NCBI RefSeq assembly: GCF_035515035.1
Contig: NZ_DATJCA010000047.1
Location: 15,537-79,536 of the forward strand
DNA length: 64,000 bases
Reading direction: 5' to 3'
Source of the DNA: Gelidibacter sp035515035
Lineage (GTDB): Bacteria; Bacteroidota; Bacteroidia; Flavobacteriales; Flavobacteriaceae
Below are positions 29,524 to 37,759 of the stretch, one piece after another. The notes under the pieces were generated by a model that searched no databases, was not told where the DNA came from, and was given only the letters and a program-made list of their open reading frames with translations. The first letter of the stretch is position 1. Every line of letters starts with the position of its first letter. The translations under genes were made by a program, and so were the position numbers.

Positions 29524-30783
29524 ATGCGATTAAAGATGTTCAAAAATACATTATTCCCGATAATATCGGCGATTGTTTTGGTGTTGATTTCCTGTGGAAA
29601 CGGATCTAAAAGTACAAAGACGGAAGATGGAAACCCGAAAACCGACGATTCCCCTCTAAAATCCATAAGTGTTGGAGCCAATCAAACGGAAAACTATATA
29701 AAATTATTAGAAGGCAAACAGATTGGTGTTGTTGGAAATCAGTCGAGCGTCATCTTTAAGAACAAAAATCAGCAAACTGATCAGGCAAACTACACGCACC
29801 TTGTTGATTCTTTAATTAGTCTGAACATAAATGTGAAAAAAGTCTTTTCACCAGAACACGGATTTAGAGGCACCGCTGATGCTGGTGAGAAAATTCAAGA
29901 TGGCTTGGATCCAAAAACAGGACTGCCTATTATTTCCCTTTATGGCGATAACAAGAAACCAAAACCAGAACAGCTCAAAGGTTTGGATATTTTAATCTTT
30001 GACATCCAGGATGTGGGCGTCCGTTTTTACACTTATATCTCAACTTTGCATTATGTCATGGAGGCTTGTGCGGAGGCGAACATTCCACTATTGATTTTAG
30101 ACCGACCAAACCCAAATGGGCATTATGTGGACGGTCCCATTTTAGAAAAAGCATATACCAGTTTTGTGGGTATGCATCCTATTCCAATTGCCCATGGGAT
30201 GACGATTGCCGAATATGCTAAAATGATCAATGGCGAAAAATGGCTGAAAGATGGAATTCAATGTGAATTGACCGTTATACCGATGGCGAATTACACTCAC
30301 GATATGCCTTATAGTTTGCCGATTAAACCATCGCCAAATTTACCAAATGACCAATCCATTGCGTTGTATCCAAGCTTGTGCTTTTTTGAAGGTACCAATG
30401 TGAGCGTTGGACGAGGCACCAATAAGCAATTCCAGGTTTTCGGAAGTCCCGATTTAGACAAGAATCACTTTACTTTTAGCTTCACGCCACAACCTAATGA
30501 AGGAGCAAAAACACCACCTCAACAAGGAAAAGTATGTTGTGGGGAGGATTTGACCCAGGTTGATGTGACCTCAGGCTTGAATTTAAATTACGTTATTGAC
30601 GCCTATACTTATACAGCAGATAAGTCTAAGTTTTTTAATGCATTTTTTGTGAAATTGGCGGGAACGAAAAAACTTCAGGAGCAAATTGAAAAAGGACTTT
30701 CTGAAAAGGAGATTAAAGCTACGTGGACAAAAGGACTTGAGGAATTCAAAAAAACCCGTAATAAATATACCTTGTACCAATAA
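29524..30783 (+). CDS. namZ: DUF1343 / NamZ-type exo-beta-N-acetylmuramidase lipoprotein
   Basis: A 419-residue protein of the DUF1343 family, whose characterised member NamZ removes MurNAc from the non-reducing end of peptidoglycan fragments. It has a lipobox (VLISC) followed by a polar linker rich in Lys, Thr and Asp. Family motifs are GVVGNQSSV, KVFSPEHGFRGTADAGE, FDIQDVGVRFYTYISTLHYVMEAC, ILDRPNPNG and SPNLPNDQSIALYPSLCFFEGTNVSVGRGT. An ATG at 29524 (or 29536) follows the divergent permease start by 9 bp, so its promoter must lie inside the permease gene. A role in murein recycling alongside Mpl is likely. Confidence 0.9.
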   Translation: MRLKMFKNTLFPIISAIVLVLISCGNGSKSTKTEDGNPKTDDSPLKSISVGANQTENYIKLLEGKQIGVVGNQSSVIFKNKNQQTDQANYTHLVDSLISLNINVKKVFSPEHGFRGTADAGEKIQDGLDPKTGLPIISLYGDNKKPKPEQLKGLDILIFDIQDVGVRFYTYISTLHYVMEACAEANIPLLILDRPNPNGHYVDGPILEKAYTSFVGMHPIPIAHGMTIAEYAKMINGEKWLKDGIQCELTVIPMANYTHDMPYSLPIKPSPNLPNDQSIALYPSLCFFEGTNVSVGRGTNKQFQVFGSPDLDKNHFTFSFTPQPNEGAKTPPQQGKVCCGEDLTQVDVTSGLNLNYVIDAYTYTADKSKFFNAFFVKLAGTKKLQEQIEKGLSEKEIKATWTKGLEEFKKTRNKYTLYQ

Positions 30784-30849
30784 AACGAATTAATGTTTCG
30801 GTGCATTGATGGAATGGTTGTTAGCACCTATTGATGCTTTAACAATTAG

Positions 30850-31755
30850 CTATAAATGAAGTTGAGTGATCAATTCTGCTTTCCTTAAATTTACTAAAGA
30901 AACTTTACTTTTCCATGGCTCTGAATTTTTAACATCTTTTCTAAGTTGATACGCCGTATAATATAGAAAAGCAAGAAGAGATTCAGTGGTTTCATCAATT
31001 GCTGAAACGTCAAATTTTTTCAATAAACGAAGCACTTTCCTTGGTTTATTTTCAAGAAGGTATTGTGAGTAATTTAATAAATTCATTTTATCCTCAAAGT
31101 GTTTCTTATTTTCTATATCGCTTGTTAATAAATGCTTTTTTGATTCCTCTAAATAAATTAATGACAAATCAATAATGTCTTTTCTCACGTTTTTATTGAC
31201 TAAAATCGCATAATCCATATATTTTGAAGCTAATCGATAAGCGGTACCAAAATCTTTATGCTCTGAGTAATTACGTAATTCCGCATTCAAAAAAGAAGTA
31301 TTCAACCCATAATTGGTGATGAATTGTGATAAATTGAAATAAGCTTCAGGCGAATACGAGGTATTGACAATATTTAAATTAGCATCCATAATCTTAATAT
31401 TATCATCTTCAAATTGAAACAAATAACTCTTGCTCCTGCTATCTTTTACGGCATCATATAACTCGCCATAGAGATTTTCATTGACCTTTACGGGCACAAA
31501 GTATTTCCAAATGATTTCATTGATCTCTTCATTTTTAAATAAATCGTCAAATAATACTTGGGTCCCATTGGTATCCTTCATGATTACGGGATACGGTATT
31601 GAAGTGGCATCTTCCCACATCATGAACAGAAATTTATCTTGAACTAAAGCAATGCGTTTGGCAGCCTCCAGGGAGGTCAACCATTCCTGGGACAAACAAT
31701 AATTGGACATCGACAAGGTTAATATTAAAAACAGAATACCTCTTTTCATAGCCAT
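30850..31755 (-). CDS. Secreted hypothetical protein, thioredoxin-like N-terminus
   Basis: A 301-residue protein with a signal peptide (GILFLILTLSMSNYCLSQ). The region EWLTSLEAAKRIALVQDKFLFMMWED resembles the start of thioredoxin-fold DUF255/thioredoxin_7 proteins in which a CxxC would follow; no CxxC is present, so redox activity is unlikely. The C-terminal half is helical. ATG codons at 31755 and 31749 are both possible. It converges on namZ across 66 bp. Function unknown. Confidence 0.65.
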   Translation of the reverse strand: MAMKRGILFLILTLSMSNYCLSQEWLTSLEAAKRIALVQDKFLFMMWEDATSIPYPVIMKDTNGTQVLFDDLFKNEEINEIIWKYFVPVKVNENLYGELYDAVKDSRSKSYLFQFEDDNIKIMDANLNIVNTSYSPEAYFNLSQFITNYGLNTSFLNAELRNYSEHKDFGTAYRLASKYMDYAILVNKNVRKDIIDLSLIYLEESKKHLLTSDIENKKHFEDKMNLLNYSQYLLENKPRKVLRLLKKFDVSAIDETTESLLAFLYYTAYQLRKDVKNSEPWKSKVSLVNLRKAELITQLHL

Positions 31756-32091
31756 AATTTTATTTTTATTTGTGTTTTTATTCGACTAAATTTTTAATAG
31801 GAAAACAACATCTTCCGATCAGTATTAGCAATTGACTTATTTGTTAGCTCACAATTAGATAAACTCAACCTGACTTAACAGTCAGCAATAACTCTAAATT
31901 TATAACAACAGATTTGACAGCATCCGATTGTATTGGCACGTACTTTTTTATCATACCACAGAAGGTTCTATGCACCTTATGCTTATCTTTGTCTTACTCT
32001 GTGAGATTCTGCACGACCTCTTACTTAGTGTAAAAATAACACATTTAGAACTTAAGATTTCCAACTTTACGGAAATGAAAAAAAACTTTCT
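31756..32091. other. Gene-free divergent gap
   Basis: A 336-bp gap between the divergent thioredoxin-like gene and the methyltransferase. It is AT-rich with a degenerate CTCTGTGAGATTCTGCACG repeat near 31997-32015. No clear TAnnTTTG promoter is visible for either gene. Confidence 0.4.
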
Positions 32092-32787
32092 ATGAGAGAT
32101 ATATTCGGAAAAGCATTATTGGATTATTATAATGGGAATTATACGGAAGATGTTTTCACATCTACAAACATATCTGATGAGGATGAACTGCCCTTGCCAT
32201 TCCTTTTCAGGGATTATGATGAAATGCCAATATTAGAGAAGAAAGCCATGGAGCATGTTAAGGGCAGGGTCTTGGATGTGGGCTGCGGCGCTGGAAGTCA
32301 TGCGCTGTATCTTCAGGAACAAGGTTTTGACGTAAAGGCTATTGACGTTTCTAAAGGTGCCATAGAGGTTTCAAAAAAACGTGGGGTCAAAAATGCCGAA
32401 GTTATTGCGCTTTTAGATGAAACCGAAAAATTTGATACCATTTTATTATTGATGAATGGAAGCGGAATATTTCAAGAGCTTTCAAAAGTACCCCACTATT
32501 TGAACCATCTCAAATCTATATTAAATCCTGGTGGTCAGATATTACTTGATTCTACAGATATCATCTACATGTATGAAGATGAGGACGGTGGTTATTGGCA
32601 GGACTTGAACTCCAATTACTACGGTGAACTTGATTATCTGGTGAGTTATAAAGGCGAATCAGAGCCGCTTACCACTTGGCTTTATATCGATTTTGAAACA
32701 TTGGTAACGGCCTGCAAATCGGTGGGATTAGAATGCGAACTCATAATGGAGGGTGAGCATTATGATTATTTGGCGCGAGTTTATTAA
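32092..32787 (+). CDS. Class I SAM-dependent methyltransferase
   Basis: A 231-residue enzyme with motif I VLDVGCGAGSHALYL near residue 60, the acidic end of strand 2 (VKAIDVSKGAIE) and the later LLLMNGSGIFQEL and LNPGGQILLDSTD strands. The substrate is not evident. It is a single gene, convergent with the amidohydrolase across a repeat-derived hairpin. Confidence 0.85.
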   Translation: MRDIFGKALLDYYNGNYTEDVFTSTNISDEDELPLPFLFRDYDEMPILEKKAMEHVKGRVLDVGCGAGSHALYLQEQGFDVKAIDVSKGAIEVSKKRGVKNAEVIALLDETEKFDTILLLMNGSGIFQELSKVPHYLNHLKSILNPGGQILLDSTDIIYMYEDEDGGYWQDLNSNYYGELDYLVSYKGESEPLTTWLYIDFETLVTACKSVGLECELIMEGEHYDYLARVY

Positions 32788-32817
32788 AGTTTATTACATA
32801 GAGATTCGCTGAGAAGT

Positions 32818-32875
32818 CACAGAGATACACATAGAGTTTAATATAAATTAACAAATCTCTCCGTGTAACTCTGTG
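32818..32875. terminator. Repeat-derived bidirectional hairpin
   Basis: CACAGAGATACACATAGAG (32818-32836) can pair with CTCTCCGTGTAACTCTGTG (32857-32875) at 16 of 19 positions. Both arms are the CACAGAGATACACGGAG repeat in opposite orientation. It sits exactly between two convergent genes and could act as a shared transcription stop, though no long T-run follows. Confidence 0.5.
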
Positions 32876-32894
32876 AAATAACTACAGAAAAAAC

Positions 32895-34511
32895 TTATTG
32901 CTTCTCCCCACCCACAAAAGTTCCTTCAACTTTAATATTCGGGATTTCATGAACGTCAACGGTCATAATATCTTTATCAAGGATGATAAAATCGGCGAAT
33001 TTACCTTTTTCGATGCTTCCTTTTTCGTTCTCCTCAAAGTTGGAATAAGCCGCCCAAATGGTCATACCTTTTAAAGTTTCCTCTCGGCTCAATGCGTTTT
33101 CCATTTGAAAGCCATCCTTTGGATATGCTTCCAGATCCTGACGTGCTACTGCCGCATAAAACGTTAAGAACGGACTCACCTGCTCCACTGGAAAGTCAGT
33201 TCCCAAAGCGACTTTACCGTAAGCATCCAATAATTCTTTGTAAGCGTAAGCACCTTTAATTCGTTCTGATCCCAAACGGTCTTCTGCCCAGTACATATCA
33301 GAAGTGGCATGTGTTGGTTGAATCGAAGGCATGACGTTTTTATAGAGTTCAAAATCTCCAGGCGATACAATCTGCGCATGTTCCACACGCCAGCGTCTAT
33401 CCGATTGATCTTTTAGTACTTTATTATAAGTTTGCAATACTGCATGATTGGCAGAATCGCCGATGGCATGAGTATTCATTTGAAATTCGGAATTGGCAAT
33501 TCGTTTTGCGGCATTATTAAAGGTCTCAAGATCCGTTACCATCAATCCGAAATGATTTGGTTTATCACTATATGGCGCTCTTAACATGGCTCCTCTTGAA
33601 CCCAAAGCACCATCGGCAAAGAATTTAAAACTACTTACATTTAGCCTATCGTTTTTACTCACCCCTTTGTTTAAATAATAATCGACATTTTCCTTTGATC
33701 CCGATACCATGGCATACACACGTATTTTCAAATCGCCTGACTGCTGTAAACTATCAATAAGTTCAATGGCTTGTCGCGACAATCCCGCATCATCAACTGT
33801 GGTCAATCCATACTCAAAGCAGATTTTTTGAGCATCCAAAAGTGCATTGGTCAATTCTTTCTTAGAAGATTTAGGCCAATATGCCATCACCAAATTCTCT
33901 GCATTATCTACTAAAACTCCTGTCAATTCTCCGTTTTCAATAACGACTTCGCCTCCGCTCACTTTACTATCAACAGTCACTTTGCCTAAATCCAAAGCCG
34001 CTTGATTGGCCAAAATTGCATGTCCGTCAATACGGGTCAAGACGATTGGCGTATCTGGATATAATACGTCCAATAAGGCTTTATTAGGAAATTCCTTGAC
34101 TTCCCAATTATTTTGATCCCAACCACGACCTGTTATGAAATCTAGTTTTTTTTCATTTTGAAATTCGCTAATACGTTGAATGATTTCCTCAAAACTTTTA
34201 GTCCCCACCAAGTCAACCGATTGTTGGTTTAATCCCAATCCCAAAAAATGGCAATGTGCATCAATAAATCCAGGAACAATGGTTTTTCCGTTAACATCGA
34301 TAATATTGTTGGAAGCATACTTGTCCTGAATGGCCTTAGAACTTCCTATTTCGAGGAATTTACCATCTTTAATGGCGAAGGCTTCGGCTTTGTCAGAATT
34401 GTCATTTACTGTATAGATATTCGCATTGATAATGATCGAATCGACCTCTGTTTTTTCGCTTTCACAAGAAAAAATAAGGGTGATAAAAAGGAGAACTAAT
34501 AGTTTTTTCAT
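32895..34511 (-). CDS. Amidohydrolase (YtcJ/Amidohydro_3-like) lipoprotein
   Basis: A 538-residue predicted lipoprotein (lipobox LIFSC, Cys16). Metal-dependent hydrolase features: VPGFIDAHCHFLGLG (first metal His pair), the central VEHAQIVSPGDF and TDFPVEQVSPFLTFYAAV with the catalytic Asp. C-terminal GSIEKGKFADFIILDKD closes the composite beta-sandwich. The YtcJ branch acts on amide or ester bonds of poorly defined substrates; the envelope location is unusual compared with cytosolic homologues but common in Bacteroidota. Confidence 0.9.
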   Translation of the reverse strand: MKKLLVLLFITLIFSCESEKTEVDSIIINANIYTVNDNSDKAEAFAIKDGKFLEIGSSKAIQDKYASNNIIDVNGKTIVPGFIDAHCHFLGLGLNQQSVDLVGTKSFEEIIQRISEFQNEKKLDFITGRGWDQNNWEVKEFPNKALLDVLYPDTPIVLTRIDGHAILANQAALDLGKVTVDSKVSGGEVVIENGELTGVLVDNAENLVMAYWPKSSKKELTNALLDAQKICFEYGLTTVDDAGLSRQAIELIDSLQQSGDLKIRVYAMVSGSKENVDYYLNKGVSKNDRLNVSSFKFFADGALGSRGAMLRAPYSDKPNHFGLMVTDLETFNNAAKRIANSEFQMNTHAIGDSANHAVLQTYNKVLKDQSDRRWRVEHAQIVSPGDFELYKNVMPSIQPTHATSDMYWAEDRLGSERIKGAYAYKELLDAYGKVALGTDFPVEQVSPFLTFYAAVARQDLEAYPKDGFQMENALSREETLKGMTIWAAYSNFEENEKGSIEKGKFADFIILDKDIMTVDVHEIPNIKVEGTFVGGEKQ

Positions 34512-34558
34512 CTTAATAATTGGTTACAGTTGGTTATTGATAGTATTGTAAAAATAAG

Positions 34559-34584
34559 AAAAGCATTCCAATTGAAATGCTTTT
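34559..34584 (-). terminator. Terminator after the fic gene
   Basis: AAAAGCATT pairs with AATGCTTTT around a short loop, 7 bp beyond the stop of the fic reading frame at 34591, on the minus strand. Confidence 0.7.
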
Positions 34585-34590
34585 CAAAAC

Positions 34591-35543
34591 TTATCTCTTT
34601 CGTTTTCTATTTTTTACGTATTCTTCTATAGCCTCCTTTGTCGTTAGCCAATTCCTGCCTTCCTTATAAGCATCTATCTTTCCTGTACGTGCCAAAAGAC
34701 TGATATATTCCTGCCCATAGGGAAGATTTTCCTCTTCTACCAAATTGGAAATTTCTGTGTATTCCAAGGTGTTTCCGGGCAAAGCATTAAGATAAATATT
34801 TAAGGTACGCTCTATGGCCTGGGACATAAGGAGCATCAACTTTCCATAACGTCCATTGTTGGCATCATTTAGCGCTGTATAATATTTAATCCGATCATTT
34901 GTCAGGATAATAGCTGGCGGAAAACCATGGATCATCAACAACAAATTCATGGCCAACCTTACGGTCCTGCCGTTTCCGTCAAAAAATGGATGTATCCAAA
35001 CAAACCGATGGTGAAACACGGCAGCAAGCTCAATAACATTCAAATTTAAAGGATTCTCTTTGATAAATGTTAAAAGATCATCCATCAAACCAGACACTTT
35101 TACAGCATTGGGAGGCACAAAATTTGCTCCCGAAATGCGCACACCACCATACGAAGTCTTCCAGCAAATTCCTCTTCTATGGAATTCAAAACGAGCCCAT
35201 GTAAAGAAAGGATTTCATGAATGGAAAGTGTTTCACGACGTTCTACTAATTTATAAAGAAGATTTATGGCCCGTTCATGGTTTTTTGCTTCAAAATGTTC
35301 TCTTAATGATTTCCCTTTTATAGTAATACCATCTTGCAATACCATTTGGGTTTCTCTTAAACTTAAAGTATTACCTTCTATACTATTGGAATTATAGGTC
35401 CACTCAACTGTCAAAGCCTCCCTAATTTTGTTTAAGGCCATGGAAGGCAAAGGCCGGTGCTTTTTTAATTGCTCCAGCTTCTCCTCTAGACGCTCAAAAA
35501 TAGGCGTCATTTCTTCTCTATATGTTAAATCTAAATGTTTCAC
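34591..35543 (-). pseudogene. Fic-domain AMPylase gene split by a frameshift
   Basis: Two overlapping minus-strand frames together give one Fic protein of about 316 residues. The first (GTG at 35543) carries the N-terminal inhibitory helix SNSIEGN, of the (S/T)xxxE(G/N) class. The second carries the catalytic Fic motif HPFFDGNGRTVR and a C-terminal winged-helix-like tail (RTGKIDAYKEGRNWLTTKEA). The frames part near 35148-35156, after EEEFAGRLR. Restoring one missing base yields LRYGGVRISGANFVPPN with the same spacing as intact homologues (AGRYRxxxVRI). All key residues survive, so the change is recent, a phase-type switch, or a sequencing error. Confidence 0.8.
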
Positions 35544-35807
35544 TTCACTAAGATACTCTTTTTATCGGATATACTCAAATTATAAGCTATCCGATATTAA
35601 GATGATTGGAAGTAGCAAGAACCTTTTTGAACGGAGAGCTTTTATTTTCAAAAATGTCAAAAACATTTTTTTTGTGGGACACAGAATTCCGTTCTGGTAG
35701 ATAAGACCGATGATTTATATTAGTAAAGCATACAAGACAAGACTAATCAGCAAAAATCTGTTTCTTCTTTGTTATTCGCGTTCTATAAAAAAATGTTACA
35801 AATGTGA

Positions 35808-35832
35808 AAAGCACCCAAAATTTGGGTGCTTT
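35808..35832 (-). terminator. Terminator of the barrel/TPR transcription unit
   Basis: AAAGCACCCAAA / TTTGGGTGCTTT form a near-perfect stem followed, on the minus strand, by a short T-run. It lies about 90 bp downstream of the barrel gene stop, within the 377-bp gap (35544-35920) that has no gene. Confidence 0.7.
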
Positions 35833-35881
35833 AAATCTCTTAAGGTAGTCGAATCAACTAAATTTCACTTCTCATCATAAG

Positions 35882-35901
35882 ATTCCTGCCTTCGCAGGAA
35901 T
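35882..35901. repeat. Palindromic repeat ATTCCTGC-CTTC-GCAGGAAT
   Basis: An 8-bp stem with a CTTC loop. The same 18-bp core recurs at 63930-63947 just before the tmRNA gene, so this is a dispersed REP-like palindrome rather than a unique terminator. Confidence 0.7.
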
Positions 35902-35920
35902 TCGCTTTCGTAGGGAGTGT

Positions 35921-37657
35921 TTAGAAATCAAATTGGTAAGTGGCTCCTGCCAAAAACTGGATACCTTGAACTGGCGTATTGATCCAGCGTTGATATTTCT
36001 TATCTGCAATATTATTGGCTTTAATATAAAATGATAGTTGTTCATCAAAACGATAGCCAACATGCGCGTTGGCATCAAAATAACTATCCAATGTCATGGT
36101 CTGTTGTATGGGTAACACAAATTCATTAATATTTTCCTCCAAAAACTGATCCTTACGTTCGCCTACATAAAACAGCCCTGCTCCAGCAAACCAGTTTTCA
36201 TCAATCTGGTAATCCATAAATAACGAAGCTTTCAGGTCTGGAAGATTCCAAGCCTCTGCTTGTCTACTGGAGCTATAAGAAAAATACTCAGCTTTGGCAC
36301 CTAATTTAAAATTTCGGTTGACATCAACATTTAGTTCACCCCCAAACGAAAACGTTTTGACATCGTCATAAACTATTCCAAAGGAATTTCCATATTGATA
36401 ATCCTCAGTAGCTCCAATATAAACAGGGTTTGAAGTGTACAGGGCCTTATCATTTTCATTGATATAACGGCTGCTTACGCTATAGCTTATGCTATTGGAC
36501 AATTTCCCTTTTAAACCCACTGACAAATTGTATTTTTGATCGGTTGGACTTATGTAAAGTGTTGGTGATATAAATGGATTTTCTTGGGCAAAATCATAAT
36601 AAGAGTTTTGTTTGAGCCCACCTTCAAGACCCCCAAAAGCAATCATCAACTCGTCCACCACTCTGAAAGTTGCCGTAATATTTGGATAAATATGTAATTT
36701 ACTCGCTCCAAAATCGCCCGTATTATTTTTATATACCAAATTGACGCCCAGATTCAGTGTTAAATCATCTTGGGTCAATTGGTAGCTTGGTGCAATCCCA
36801 AAACTTACATTTCCATATTGAAATTTATTGTCCGTATAAAAATCTCTATCAAAAGAACCATTGATATAATCGATGGTAACTTCCGTAGATATCAATTCAT
36901 CCTGAATAGGGACATCTGCAGAGGCTTTCAATACAAAGCGATTTTCACCAGACCCCTGATTATCTCCAAATCTTCTATAGCGCGCACTGGCATCATTAAT
37001 TAGATAATCATGAAATTTCACTTTAGCACCAACATTCCCACCATAAAATGTGTGACCTACATCTAACATGTCAGCAGTTGTAGCATCAAAATAAGGCTGT
37101 GGTAATCCGTACCAATTGTATTTTTGATATAAAGCACCGCCTTCCACGGTCCACGATAAATCTCTAAGTCTTTGGCTGTAATTCACATTCAGCTTAGTAT
37201 CAATAAAATCATCATCCAAAAGTAGACCATCAATGCCACCACTTGAGGAATGGTGCGTAAAATAGCCCCCAACATTCTCTCCTCTCCCCAACTCCTGATT
37301 TAGATAAACTTCTCCTAATATGGTAGTGTAGGTGCCAACGCCCAAGGACGCATAATTATCATATAATTTAACAGCCCTAGGTTTGTTAACCGTTGCCGCC
37401 TTTCCTTTTGCCGGTGTGAAAGTTGACGCCACAGGAATTGAAAAAATATTGTATTTAATCTCTTTTTTTGTGGTGTTGACGTCATCATCCAAAATTGGGG
37501 TTTCTTTAATTTTAAAGGCATCCGCAACCGTTGGGGTATAAGGTTTGACCACATTGACCACTTCCGAATCTAAAGTATCTTTTGTGCGTTCTTGGGCAAA
37601 AGATGCAGTACTTATTACAACTGCGATGAGGGAAATATATTTGATTTGTTTCAGCAT
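35921..37657 (-). CDS. Plug-less TonB-receptor-like outer-membrane barrel
   Basis: A 578-residue protein with a signal peptide (ending STASFAQ), then a proline/lysine-rich periplasmic segment (about 22-95, VVKPYTPTVADAFKIKE), then a long run of beta-hairpins to a C-terminal Phe (YQFDF), as in barrel proteins. The terminal NIADKKYQRWINTPVQGIQFLAGATYQFDF matches the end of TonB-dependent receptors, but no plug domain is seen. It follows the large TPR gene by 102 bp on the same strand, so the two are probably partners in the outer membrane/periplasm. Confidence 0.82.
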   Translation of the reverse strand: MLKQIKYISLIAVVISTASFAQERTKDTLDSEVVNVVKPYTPTVADAFKIKETPILDDDVNTTKKEIKYNIFSIPVASTFTPAKGKAATVNKPRAVKLYDNYASLGVGTYTTILGEVYLNQELGRGENVGGYFTHHSSSGGIDGLLLDDDFIDTKLNVNYSQRLRDLSWTVEGGALYQKYNWYGLPQPYFDATTADMLDVGHTFYGGNVGAKVKFHDYLINDASARYRRFGDNQGSGENRFVLKASADVPIQDELISTEVTIDYINGSFDRDFYTDNKFQYGNVSFGIAPSYQLTQDDLTLNLGVNLVYKNNTGDFGASKLHIYPNITATFRVVDELMIAFGGLEGGLKQNSYYDFAQENPFISPTLYISPTDQKYNLSVGLKGKLSNSISYSVSSRYINENDKALYTSNPVYIGATEDYQYGNSFGIVYDDVKTFSFGGELNVDVNRNFKLGAKAEYFSYSSSRQAEAWNLPDLKASLFMDYQIDENWFAGAGLFYVGERKDQFLEENINEFVLPIQQTMTLDSYFDANAHVGYRFDEQLSFYIKANNIADKKYQRWINTPVQGIQFLAGATYQFDF

Positions 37658-37759
37658 TGTTTATTACGTGTTAATTTCCAAAAATAAAATTCTAAATTTC
37701 AAATGTTAGTGACACTCATAATCGTGAAATATTTCAGAAAATGGTGCCTTGACAGGAAT

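Noticed and set aside
30850..31755. Thioredoxin-like disulfide protein
   Set aside because: The CxxC active site is absent; only the N-terminal fold resemblance remains.
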